NCBI GenBank assembly: GCA_032718475.1
Contig: JAUCBJ010001979.1
Span: 59,339 to 123,338, forward strand
From: Nemertoderma westbladi
Taxonomy: Eukaryota; Xenacoelomorpha; Nemertodermatida; Nemertodermatidae
Direction of reading: 5' to 3'
DNA length: 64,000 bases
Part shown: one piece after another, positions 54,004 to 62,841 of the stretch
How positions within the stretch are numbered: position 1 is the stretch's first letter
Layout of the letters: the number at the start of each line of letters is the position of its first letter
Position numbers and translations under genes: made by a program
The notes under the pieces: generated by a model
What the model was told of the DNA's origin: nothing
Seen by the model: the letters and a program-made list of their open reading frames with translations, nothing else
The model's database searches: none

Positions 54004-57000
54004 AGGAAATGTGAAGAAAATGTAACTGGTCAGAGACCTGGTAATGGTATTGCAACTGATCAAAGACCCGGTAATGATATTGTCCAACCTCACAGACTCT
54101 GTAATGAAAATGTAATTGTTAATAGACCCGGTAATGATAATGTAACTGATCAGAGACCCGGTAATGATAATGTAACTGATCAGAGACCCGGTAATGATAA
54201 TGTAACTGATCATAGACCCGGTAATTATAATGTAACTGATCAGAGAAGGGGTATTGATAATGTAACTGATCAGAGACCTGATAATGATAATGTCCAACCT
54301 GGCAGAATCTGTAATGATACTGTAACTGATCAGAGACCCAGTAACAAAAATGTAACTTATCACGATCAGAGACCCGGTAACGATAATCGAACTGATAATG
54401 AAAACGACCAGTTTCCCGATAATGCCGCGTTAAATGCGGCAGTAGAGGCTACAAACAAAATAGCAAACCCCTGGCTATCAAAATTCCGCCTCAGAGGAGT
54501 TCACTTCGCCCATATCAATATTAATAGTCTGAAGCCCAAAATAAGCGAACTGCGTATAATTCTGGAATCCCCCTTAATAGACGTTCTCGCTATATCTGAG
54601 ACCAAGATAGATGACTCAATATCAGATGATGAGATATCTATCCGTGGATATCATCTTCATAGGAGAGACAGGTCTAGGCATGGTGGAGGTGTGGCTCTTT
54701 TCATAAAAGAAGGACTAACCTTTGTTGAACTTAAGGAATGTAGGAAATCCCCATCAGAAATTTTGCTGGGTGAATTACTTTTGAGCAACACAAAGCCGAT
54801 CCTTACTGGCGTGGTCTACAGACCAGAGGCCGACTCAGCAATTTTCGTGAATATCGAGTCGATCATGGTTGACATATCTTCTTATAACGAGGTAATAATT
54901 ATGGGCGATACAAATGTCGATGTAACGCCGATTGCCGATACCAAAAATCTAAAACTGAAAACAAAGAACATCGACCATCTTACGTCAAACCATGATAATA
55001 TAAAGAAATTAATATCATTCTGCAACTGCAATGGACTAACTGAGATCATAGCGGAACCAACACGTGTTACCGCAACAACATCCACGATCATTGACCATAT
55101 CTTTGTATCCAACCCATCAATGGTAAATAACTCAGGAGTCATTAAGGAACGCATCAGTGACCACTATATGGTGTTCGCAACCAGAAAACGTCTTCATCAG
55201 CCAACACAATTGTCAACGACCATAACATGCAGATCGTACAGGTCATATACATCGACCAAGTTTGCTTCCGCCCTCAGTAGTAATGAGCAAATAACACAGA
55301 TAGAGACAAAGACAAATGTTAATATCGCCGTGGAATCACTAACCTCTGCGATAACATCAACCCTGGATTCCTTGGCACCATATGGTACCTTTCGAGTTAG
55401 GTCTAGAACCAAACCGTGGGTCGACAATGAAGTTATCGAGGCAATAGTTAAACGTAACAGAGCATCCCAGAAACTGCACACAATAAGATCCACAGACAAT
55501 GAATGCGAATACAGACTTCTGCGCAACTCAGCAACGAATATAATCAGGGCCAAGAAAAACAACTATATAAAGACAAAACTGACATCTGCAGGGAAGGACA
55601 GCCAGAAGCTCTGGAAGGCTCTCAAACTCATTGCACCACCTACAAAACGCCAGACACCCTCAGCGCCCCCTAGCGCGATTATAATAGATGGCGCCATATG
55701 TAGAGATGTACCAACAATCTGCAATGGCTTTAACCAGTACTTCACCAACATCGCTACAGAACTAATGTCTGACCTGCCACCCACGACTGGTAAATATGGT
55801 ATCGAAGCAACTAAGCAATATTATCGTCGACTAGGCGTTGTAGACAATGACTTTGAGCTACAACCAGCGACCGAGTCAGATGTAGCTGCTATACTAAACA
55901 AAATTGATGCCAGCAAGGCAACAGGACCTGACGACATTCCGGCGGCAGTAATCAAAGACAGTGCGGCTGTCCTACTTAAACCACTAACTCACATTATTAA
56001 TCTCTCCATTGCGAAATCGGAATTCCCACAAGGCTGGAAAAACGCCTGCGTGCAACCAGCGTACAAGAAGAAGGGACCATCGCTTGACAGAGGAAATTAC
56101 CGGGCAATAGCACTCCTGACCATTCTCTCGAAGATCCTGGAACGAGTTGGTTACAATCAACTGCTGTACTACCTAATTTCTAGGAAGCTCATATACAGAC
56201 TGCAATCGGGTTTTAGGCCCGGCTATTCAACGGAGTCAGCTTTATTAATGGTAGATAATGTAATAAGGGAAGCCATAGACAAAGGGAGAGTGACTGGGAT
56301 GGTCCTTATCGATCTACGCAAAGCGTTTACAACAGTCAACCATACGATCTTACTGCAGAAACTAAGAGCATTAGGGGCCTCAGAAGCAACAATAAAATGG
56401 TTTAAATCATATTTAACCGGCCGATCCCAATATGTGCGAATCGGAAAATCCAAATCAACTCGACTTAGTATAGAACATGGAGTCCCAGAGGGATCCGTCC
56501 TGGGTGCCCTCCTTTACATAGTTGAAACAAATGATTTTCATCAGGTAATAGAAGATGATACAGTCGACCCATCGTTTGCCGATGACACAGCCCTACTCAT
56601 GAGCAACGAAGACACTAAAGCTATATCAAAATCGTTAACCGAAACCATGGGACGCGTTGCCGAATGGTGTGCAGAGAACAAGTTAACCATTAATTATGGT
56701 AAGACTGAATGCATCTTACTGGGATCCCACCAGCGTGTCGCTGCGTCAGATGAAATGAAAGTTTTCTGCAATGACAAACCAGTCACAAACTCCATGTCAG
56801 TAAAATACCTAGGAGCCGAAATTAACACGCATCTGACCGGTTTAGAGATGGCGACAAAAATAATAAAAAAAGGTAACAATCGCCTAAAGTTTCTACATCG
56901 TAACGGAGCAGTACTTGACCAGCACACAAGAAGGCTCCTTTGTAATACCCTAATACAGCCGCACATTGACTATGCGGCAACCACGTGGTTCAACTCTATA

Positions 57001-57423
57001 ACTCTAAAGTACAAAAACCAACTGGAGGCCCTAGTACGGAAATGTATTCGTTTTTGCCTAAAACTAGGTGCCAGAGAACACATTGGCCTCCTTCACTACA
57101 AGGCAATCAACTGGCTACCATTACCCCAGCGTGTCGAGGCTGTCACGCTGGCACACATGTACAGGATCGCACATGGTACGGCGCCAGAATACCTCTCCGA
57201 CATGATTACACCGGCTCCTGGGAGACGCAGCGCACGCTCTCACAACCAACAACAAATCATTCCACAGAGGTCTACTATCTACGGGCAGCACGCGTTCAGC
57301 TACAAGGGACCACTCCATTGGAATCGCCTACCCCAGACCATAGTGAATGCGCCCTCCCTTGATGCCTTCAAACACCAACTGAAAAAACACATATTAACAA
57401 ATCTGGCAGAAACCGATATCTGA
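54004..57423 (+). CDS. Retrotransposon endonuclease-reverse transcriptase polyprotein (5'-partial, 1139 codons plus stop)
   Basis: This protein would nick target DNA and prime reverse transcription of the element's RNA. The frame is open from 53980, after a TAA in the satellite, to a TGA at 57421-57423, with no ATG before the endonuclease domain, so the true start is missing. Counting from 54004: residues about 4-135 are decapeptide repeats. Residues about 165-390 are an endonuclease/exonuclease/phosphatase domain with HININSL (170), SETKID (E199), VVYRP, GDTNVD (D302) and SDH (385), so all key motifs are present. Reverse transcriptase spans about 620-890: LIDLRKAFTTV (catalytic D770), GVPEGSVLGA (826) and FADD (D860, D861). 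The C-terminus has YAATTWF, NWLPL and HWNRLP, typical of CR1/L2-like elements. Three conserved positions differ from the usual pattern: AFD reads AFT, VPQGS reads VPEGS, and LGP reads LGA. The metal-binding aspartates are kept. Activity is uncertain. Confidence 0.92.
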   Translation, partial: RKCEENVTGQRPGNGIATDQRPGNDIVQPHRLCNENVIVNRPGNDNVTDQRPGNDNVTDQRPGNDNVTDHRPGNYNVTDQRRGIDNVTDQRPDNDNVQPGRICNDTVTDQRPSNKNVTYHDQRPGNDNRTDNENDQFPDNAALNAAVEATNKIANPWLSKFRLRGVHFAHININSLKPKISELRIILESPLIDVLAISETKIDDSISDDEISIRGYHLHRRDRSRHGGGVALFIKEGLTFVELKECRKSPSEILLGELLLSNTKPILTGVVYRPEADSAIFVNIESIMVDISSYNEVIIMGDTNVDVTPIADTKNLKLKTKNIDHLTSNHDNIKKLISFCNCNGLTEIIAEPTRVTATTSTIIDHIFVSNPSMVNNSGVIKERISDHYMVFATRKRLHQPTQLSTTITCRSYRSYTSTKFASALSSNEQITQIETKTNVNIAVESLTSAITSTLDSLAPYGTFRVRSRTKPWVDNEVIEAIVKRNRASQKLHTIRSTDNECEYRLLRNSATNIIRAKKNNYIKTKLTSAGKDSQKLWKALKLIAPPTKRQTPSAPPSAIIIDGAICRDVPTICNGFNQYFTNIATELMSDLPPTTGKYGIEATKQYYRRLGVVDNDFELQPATESDVAAILNKIDASKATGPDDIPAAVIKDSAAVLLKPLTHIINLSIAKSEFPQGWKNACVQPAYKKKGPSLDRGNYRAIALLTILSKILERVGYNQLLYYLISRKLIYRLQSGFRPGYSTESALLMVDNVIREAIDKGRVTGMVLIDLRKAFTTVNHTILLQKLRALGASEATIKWFKSYLTGRSQYVRIGKSKSTRLSIEHGVPEGSVLGALLYIVETNDFHQVIEDDTVDPSFADDTALLMSNEDTKAISKSLTETMGRVAEWCAENKLTINYGKTECILLGSHQRVAASDEMKVFCNDKPVTNSMSVKYLGAEINTHLTGLEMATKIIKKGNNRLKFLHRNGAVLDQHTRRLLCNTLIQPHIDYAATTWFNSITLKYKNQLEALVRKCIRFCLKLGAREHIGLLHYKAINWLPLPQRVEAVTLAHMYRIAHGTAPEYLSDMITPAPGRRSARSHNQQQIIPQRSTIYGQHAFSYKGPLHWNRLPQTIVNAPSLDAFKHQLKKHILTNLAETDI
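54013..54408 (+). repeat. In-frame 30-bp repeats coding a decapeptide, about 12-13 units
   Basis: Units of 10 codons with the consensus QRPGNDNVTD run from near the truncated 5' end of the element to just before the endonuclease domain. The central copies (54118-54270) are nearly identical at the DNA level. Two units of a second kind, with QP, a basic residue and CN (54094-54110 and 54295-54315), are about 200 bp apart, hinting at an older, longer repeat. One unit near 54361 has two extra codons. All units keep the frame, so selection or recent spread within coding sequence is likely. I know no function for this tract; it is rich in N, D and G and is probably disordered. Confidence 0.9.
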
Positions 57424-57726
57424 AAACACCTGTTCGAGGCTGAGCCCCCCTCTTAACTTTTTAACATTAATATTATCCACTATTTTATTTATAGGACCCT
57501 CATGGAAACGAGGTTTAATACCTCATGAGGCTATCCTTACACTTGGTTTTAATTCACAATTTTTTTATAATCGAATGTTTTTACTTTACACACTCAAATA
57601 ACTATTATGTAATTTACTTAACATTTTACGACATGTCCCCTTACAGTTAGTAATTATGTTCGGTGCAGTTCGTTTTTAGCCAGCTCTACCACCAGTGCAA
57701 AAAAAAATCAATCAATCAATCAATCA
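57424..57726 (+). other. Retrotransposon 3' UTR with hairpin, A run and (ATCA)5 tail
   Basis: After the TGA there is an AT-rich 3' UTR. At 57498-57530 a hairpin forms from CCTCAT with ATGAGG and an inner GAGGT with ACCTC, with a small bulge. A-rich sequence follows, then five ATCA units at 57707-57726. Hairpins followed by short simple repeats are the usual recognition site for the reverse transcriptase in CR1/L2-like elements. Confidence 0.8.
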
Positions 57727-57730
57727 AGAC
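57727..57730 (+). repeat. Right copy of the target-site duplication (AGAC)
   Basis: Directly after the last ATCA unit the sequence is AGACCATGAATAAG, which completes a satellite monomer in register. Confidence 0.75.
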
Positions 57731-60700
57731 CATGAATAAGCCAAGGACAGCTCTACTACAGACCATGAATAAGCCAAGGACAGCTCTACTACAGACCATG
57801 AATAAGCCAATGAAAGCTGACAGCTCTACTACAGACTATGAATAAGCCAACGACAGCTCTACTACAGACCATGAATAAGCCAAGGACAGCTCTACTACAG
57901 ACCATGAATAAGCCAAGGACAGCTCTACTACAGACTATGAATAAGCCAAGGACAGCTCTACTACAGACCATGAATAAGCCAAGGACAGCTCTACTACAGA
58001 CCATGAATAAGCCAAGGACAGCTCTACTACAGACCATGAATAAGCCAAGGACAGCTCTACTACAGACCATGAATAAGCCTAGGACAGCTCTACTACAGAC
58101 CATGAATAAGCCAAGCAAAGCTCTACTACAGACCATGAATAAGCCAAGGAAAGCTCTACTACAGACCATGAATAAGCCTAGGATAGCTCTACTACGTACC
58201 ATGAATAAGCCAAGGACAACTCTACTGCAGACCATGAATAAGCCTAGGATAGCTCTACTACGTACCATGAATAAGCCTAGGACAGCTCTACTACAGACCA
58301 TGAATAAGCCAAGGACAGCTGACAGCATTACTACAGACTATGAATAAGCCAACGACAGCTCTACTACAGACCATGAATAAGCCAAGGACAGCTCTACTAC
58401 AGACCATGAATAACCCAAGGAAAGCTCTACTACAGACCATGAATAACCCAAGGAAAGCTCTACTACAGACTATGAATAAGCCAACGACAGCTCTACTACA
58501 GACCATGAATAAGCCAAGGACAGCTCTACTACAGACTATGAATAAGCAAAGGACAGCTCTACTACAGACCATGAATAAGCCAAGGAAAGATCTACTACAG
58601 ACCATGAATAAGCCAAGGACAGCTCTACTACAGACCATGAATAACCCAAGGAAAGCTCTACTACAGACTATGAATAAGCCAACGACAGCTCTACTACAGA
58701 CCATGAATAAGCCAAGGACAGCTCTACTACAGACCATGAATAAGCCAACGACAGCTCTACTACAGACCATGAATAAGCCAACGACAGCTCTACTACAGAC
58801 CATGAATAAGCCAAGGACAGCTCTACTACAGACCATGAATAAGCCAAGGACAGCTCTACTACAGACCATGAATAAGCCAAGGACAGCTCTACTACAGACC
58901 ATGAATAAGCCAAGGACAGCTCTACTACAGACCATGAATAAGCCAACGACAGCTCTACTACAGACCATGAATAAGCCAAGGACAGCTCTACTACAGACAA
59001 TGAATAAGCCAAGGAAACATCTACTACAGACCATGAATAAGCCAAGGACAGCCCTACTACAGACCATGAATAACCCAAGGACAGCTCTACTACAGACCAT
59101 GAATAAGCCAAGGAAAGCTGACAGCTCTACTACATACTATGAATAAGCCAAGGACAGCTCTACTACAGACCATGAAGAACCCAAGGACAGCTCTACTACA
59201 GACCATGAATAAGCCAAGGAAAGCTGACAGCTCTACTACAGACCATGAATAAGCCAAGGAAAGCTGACAGCTCTACTACAGACTATGAATAAGCCAAGGA
59301 CAGCTCTACTACAGACCATGAATAAGCCAAGGACAGCTCTACTACAGACCATGAATAAGCCAAGGACAGCTCTACTACAGACCATGAATAACCCAAGGAC
59401 AGCTCTACTACAGACCATGAATAAGCCAAGGACAGCTCTACTAGAGACCATGAATAACCCAAGGACAGCTCTACTACAGACCATGAATAAGCCAAGGAAA
59501 GCTGACAGCTCTACTACAGACCATGAATAACCCAAGGAAAGCTCTACTACAGACCATGAATAACCCAAGGAAAGCTCTACTACAGACTATGAATAAGCCA
59601 ACGACAGCTCTACTACAGACCATGAATAAGCCAAGGACAGCTCTACTACAGACCATGAATAAGCCAAGGACAGCTCTACTACAGACCATGAATAAGCCAA
59701 TGAAAGCTGACAGCTCTACTACAGACTATGAATAAGCCAACGACAGCTCTACTACAGACCATGAATAAGCCAAGGACAGCTCTACTACAGACCATGAATA
59801 AGCCAAGGACAGCTCTACTACAGACCATGAATAAGCCAAGGACAGCTCTACTACAGACCATGAATAAGCCAAGGACAGCTCTACTACAGACCATGAATAA
59901 CCCAAGGACAGCCCTACTACAGACCATGAATAACCCAAGGACAGCCCTACTACAGACCATGAATAACCCAAGGACAGCTCTACTACAGACCATGAATAAG
60001 CCAAGGACAGCTCTACTACAGACCATGAATAAGCCAAGGACAGCTCTACTACAGACCATGAATAAGCCAACGACAGCTCTACTACAGACCATGAATAAGC
60101 CAAGGACAGCTCTACTACAGACCATGAATAAGCCAAAGACAGCTCTACTACAGACCATGAATAAGCCAAGGACAGCTCTACTACAGACCATGAATAAGCC
60201 AATGAAAGCTGACAGCTCTACTACAGACTATGAATAAGCCAAGGACAGCTCTACTACAGACCATGAATAACCCAAGGACAGCTCTACTACAGACCATGAA
60301 TAAGCCAAGGACAGCTCTACTATAGACCATGAATAAGCCTAGGACAGCTCTACTACAGACCATGAATAAGCCAAGGACAGCTTTACTACAGACCATGAAT
60401 AAGCCAAGGACAGCTTTACTACAGACCATGAATAAGCCAAGGACAGCTCTACTACAGACCATGAATAAGCCAAGGACAGCTCTACTACAGACCATGAATA
60501 AGCCAAGGACAACTCTACTACAGACCATGAATAAGCCAAGGACAACTCTACTACAGACCATGAATAAGCCAAGGACAGCTCTACTACGTACCATGAATAA
60601 GCCAAGGACAACTCTACTACAGACCATGAATAAGCCTAGGACAGCTCTACTACAGACCATGAATAAGCCAAGCAAAGCTCTACTACAGACCATGAATAAG

Positions 60701-62198
60701 CCAAGGAAAGCTCTACTACAGACCATGAATAAGCCTAGGATAGCTCTACTACGTACCATGAATAAGCCAAGGACAGCTTTACTACAGACCATGAATAAGC
60801 CAAGGACAGCTCTACTACAGACCATGAATAAGCCAAGGACAGCTCTACTACAGACCATGAATAAGCCAAGGAAATATCTACTACAGACCATGAATAAGCC
60901 AAGGACAGCTCTACTAAAGACTATGAATAACCCAAGGACAGCTCTACTACAGACCATGAATAAGCCAAGGACAGCTCTACTACAGACCATGAATAAGCCA
61001 AGGACAGCTCTACTACAGACCATGAATAAGCCAAGGACAACTCTACTACAGACCATGAATAAGCCAAGGACAGCTCTACTACAGACCATGAATAACCCAA
61101 GGACAGCTCTACTACAGACCATGAATAAGCCAAGGACAGCTCTACTACAGACAATGAATAACCCAAGGACAACTCTACTACAGACCATGAATAAGCCAAG
61201 GACAGCTCTACTACAGACCATGAATAAGCCTAGTATAGCTCTACTACAGTCTATGAATAAGCCAACGACAGCTCTACTACAGACCATGAATAAGCCTAGG
61301 AAAGATCTACTTCAGACCATTAATAAGCCTAGTATAGCTCTACTACAGTCTATGAATAAGCCAACGACAGCTCTACTACAGACCATGAATAAGCCTAGTA
61401 TATCTCTACTACAGACCATGAATAAGCCTAGGGCAGCTCTACTACAGACCATGAATAAGCCAATGAAAGCTGACAGCTCTACTACAGACTATGAATAAGC
61501 CAACGACAGCTCTACTACAGACCATGAATAAGCCAAGGACAGCTATACTACAGACCATGAATAAGCCAAGAACAGCTCTACTACAGACCATGAATAAGCC
61601 AATGAAAGCTGACAGCTCTACTACAGACTATGAATAAGCTAACGACAGCTCTACTACAGACCATGAATAAGCCAATGAAAGCTGACAGCTCTACTACAGA
61701 CTATGAATAAGCCAACGACAGCTCTACTACAGACCATGAATAAGCCAAGGACAGCTCTACTACAGACCATGAATAAGCCAATGAAAGCTGACAGCTCTAC
61801 TACAGACTATGAATAAGCCAACGACAGCTCTACTACAGACCATGAATAAGCCAAGGACAGCTCTACTTCAGACTATGAATAAGCCAACGACAGCTCTACT
61901 ACAGACCATGAATAAGCCAAGGACAGCTCTACTACAGACCATGAATAAGCCAAGGACAGCTCTACTACAGACCATGAATAAGCCAAGGACAGCTCTACTA
62001 CAGACCACGAATAAGCCTAGGACAGCTCTACTACAGACCATGAATAAGCCAATGAAAGCTGACAGCTCTACTACAGACTATGAATAACCCAAGGACAGCT
62101 CTACTACAGACAATGAATAAGCCAAGGACAGCTCTACTACAGACCATAAATAAGCCAAGGACAGCTCTACTACAGACCATGAATAACCCAAGGACAGC
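57727..62198 (+). repeat. 33-bp satellite array, block 3
   Basis: The satellite resumes immediately after the retrotransposon's ATCA tail with the second copy of AGAC. Large parts match block 1: 57789-58347 matches 35973-36531 (offset 21816), and 60181-61000 matches 40203-41020 (offset 19978). Near 61220-61440 there are copies with AGTATAGCTC, otherwise seen at 2510-2700 and 23220-23280. The array ends at 62198, where the sequence changes abruptly from GGACAGC to unrelated DNA. Confidence 0.97.
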
Positions 62199-62298
62199 AG
62201 TAGTAATGGTTTACCCTACTTCGGCGACAGTTTAGTCCTACTTCACACCTTGGGTGTTAAGTAGGTCATTAATTAATTAATCAATTATTTAATTGGTC

Positions 62299-62326
62299 GA
62301 TTAAACAATTAATTAATTGTTTAATC
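62299..62326. repeat. 28-bp perfect AT-rich palindrome
   Basis: The left arm GATTAAACAATTAA is exactly reverse-complementary to the adjoining right arm TTAATTGTTTAATC. It could form a cruciform. It sits about 100 bp from the right end of the satellite. Confidence 0.9.
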
Positions 62327-62330
62327 AATC

Positions 62331-62379
62331 GATTTGTATCAAATAATGTTGCCAAAGGCAATTTAATTTGATACAAATC
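62331..62379. repeat. Inverted repeat able to form a hairpin
   Basis: GATTTGTATCAAAT at 62331-62344 pairs with ATTTGATACAAATC at 62366-62379. Further in, TTGCC pairs with GGCAA around a three-base AAA loop, with a few mismatches between the stems. It starts four bases after the 28-bp palindrome. It might be the end of a small palindromic (MITE-like) element, but no target duplication is evident. Confidence 0.85.
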
Positions 62380-62694
62380 AATCAGATAGGGACGCGAGAT
62401 GAATAAATTGTACTATAACAAACGAAATATACAATACAATAGGCACTGTGCGGCCCAGTTTGGCCCTGAGTCATCCCTCAATAATCTGTGGCTGTTTGGG
62501 CTCTTATTAACTATAGCATGACTAACCCAAACATCAATGCGTGAATGGGGCCTGCGTGAATGGGGCATGCCACAGAGCTTTAATTATTCAAACCTTCAGC
62601 TTCGTTATTACATCAATTCGTCCAAGAAATTATAATAAACATCTGCTCTTGCAATAGATTATTCTTCTTTCACAACTCCATTCTAACCTCCCTC

Positions 62695-62730
62695 TATAAA
62701 AGCCCCCAGTCACCGCATTCCCATTCATTC
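62695..62730 (+). promoter_or_regulatory. Core promoter: TATA box and initiator
   Basis: TATAAAAG at 62695-62702 is followed by TCATTC at 62725-62730, a match to the arthropod initiator TCAKTY. The A at 62727 would be the start site, 32 bases after the first T of the TATA box, the ideal spacing. The ATG of the finger protein follows about 115 bases later. The 5' UTR contains two copies of AAAGTTTTATTTATTT (about 62748 and 62769). Confidence 0.7.
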
Positions 62731-62841
62731 TCTAATTTTTATTTTTAAAAGTTTTATTTATTTTCATAAAAGTTTTATTTATTTAAAATTATGTAAAATC
62801 ATTTATCGAAAACTCATAATATCAATTGACATTGCTATATA

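Larger units (their letters stand above)
54004..57726 (+). mobile_element. Non-LTR retrotransposon (CR1/L2-like, Jockey superfamily), 5'-truncated
   Basis: The element interrupts a satellite monomer between two copies of AGAC (54000-54003 and 57727-57730), a 4-bp target-site duplication. It contains one long frame with AP-endonuclease-like and reverse transcriptase domains, a 3' UTR with a hairpin, an A run and five ATCA units at 57707-57726. There are no LTRs and no RNase H or integrase. The C-terminal pattern (YAATTWF, NWLPL, HWNRLP) and the short simple-repeat tail are typical of the CR1/L2/Daphne group; I cannot fix the clade by eye. The 5' end lacks an ORF1 and an in-frame ATG, so 5' truncation, usual for such elements, is likely. 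The frame has no stop or frameshift, so the copy is young or was recently under selection. Confidence 0.93.
62199..62690. other. Unique AT-rich sequence between the array and the finger-protein gene
   Basis: The satellite ends at 62198. What follows is rich in TTAATTAA-type words and holds a palindrome and a hairpin, listed separately. A 14-bp direct repeat, TGCGTGAATGGGGC, lies at 62538-62551 and 62553-62566. I see no ORF of note and no known transposon end. It may hold upstream regulatory sequence of the downstream gene. Confidence 0.6.

Noticed and set aside
54013-54408. Idea that the 33-bp satellite derives from the 30-bp decapeptide repeat of the retrotransposon
   Set aside because: They share only short words (CAGA, GACC, AATGA); period and sequence differ and no intermediate forms are seen.
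54882-57362. Several ORFs of 65-125 codons overlapping the retrotransposon frame
   Set aside because: Antisense or out-of-frame shadows of the endonuclease-reverse transcriptase ORF.
148-62087. Many long ORFs on both strands coding for 11-residue repeats (up to about 600 residues)
   Set aside because: They follow from a 33-bp period with three stop-free frames; they overlap each other on both strands, end at 40-bp frame-shifting monomers, and show no coding constraint.
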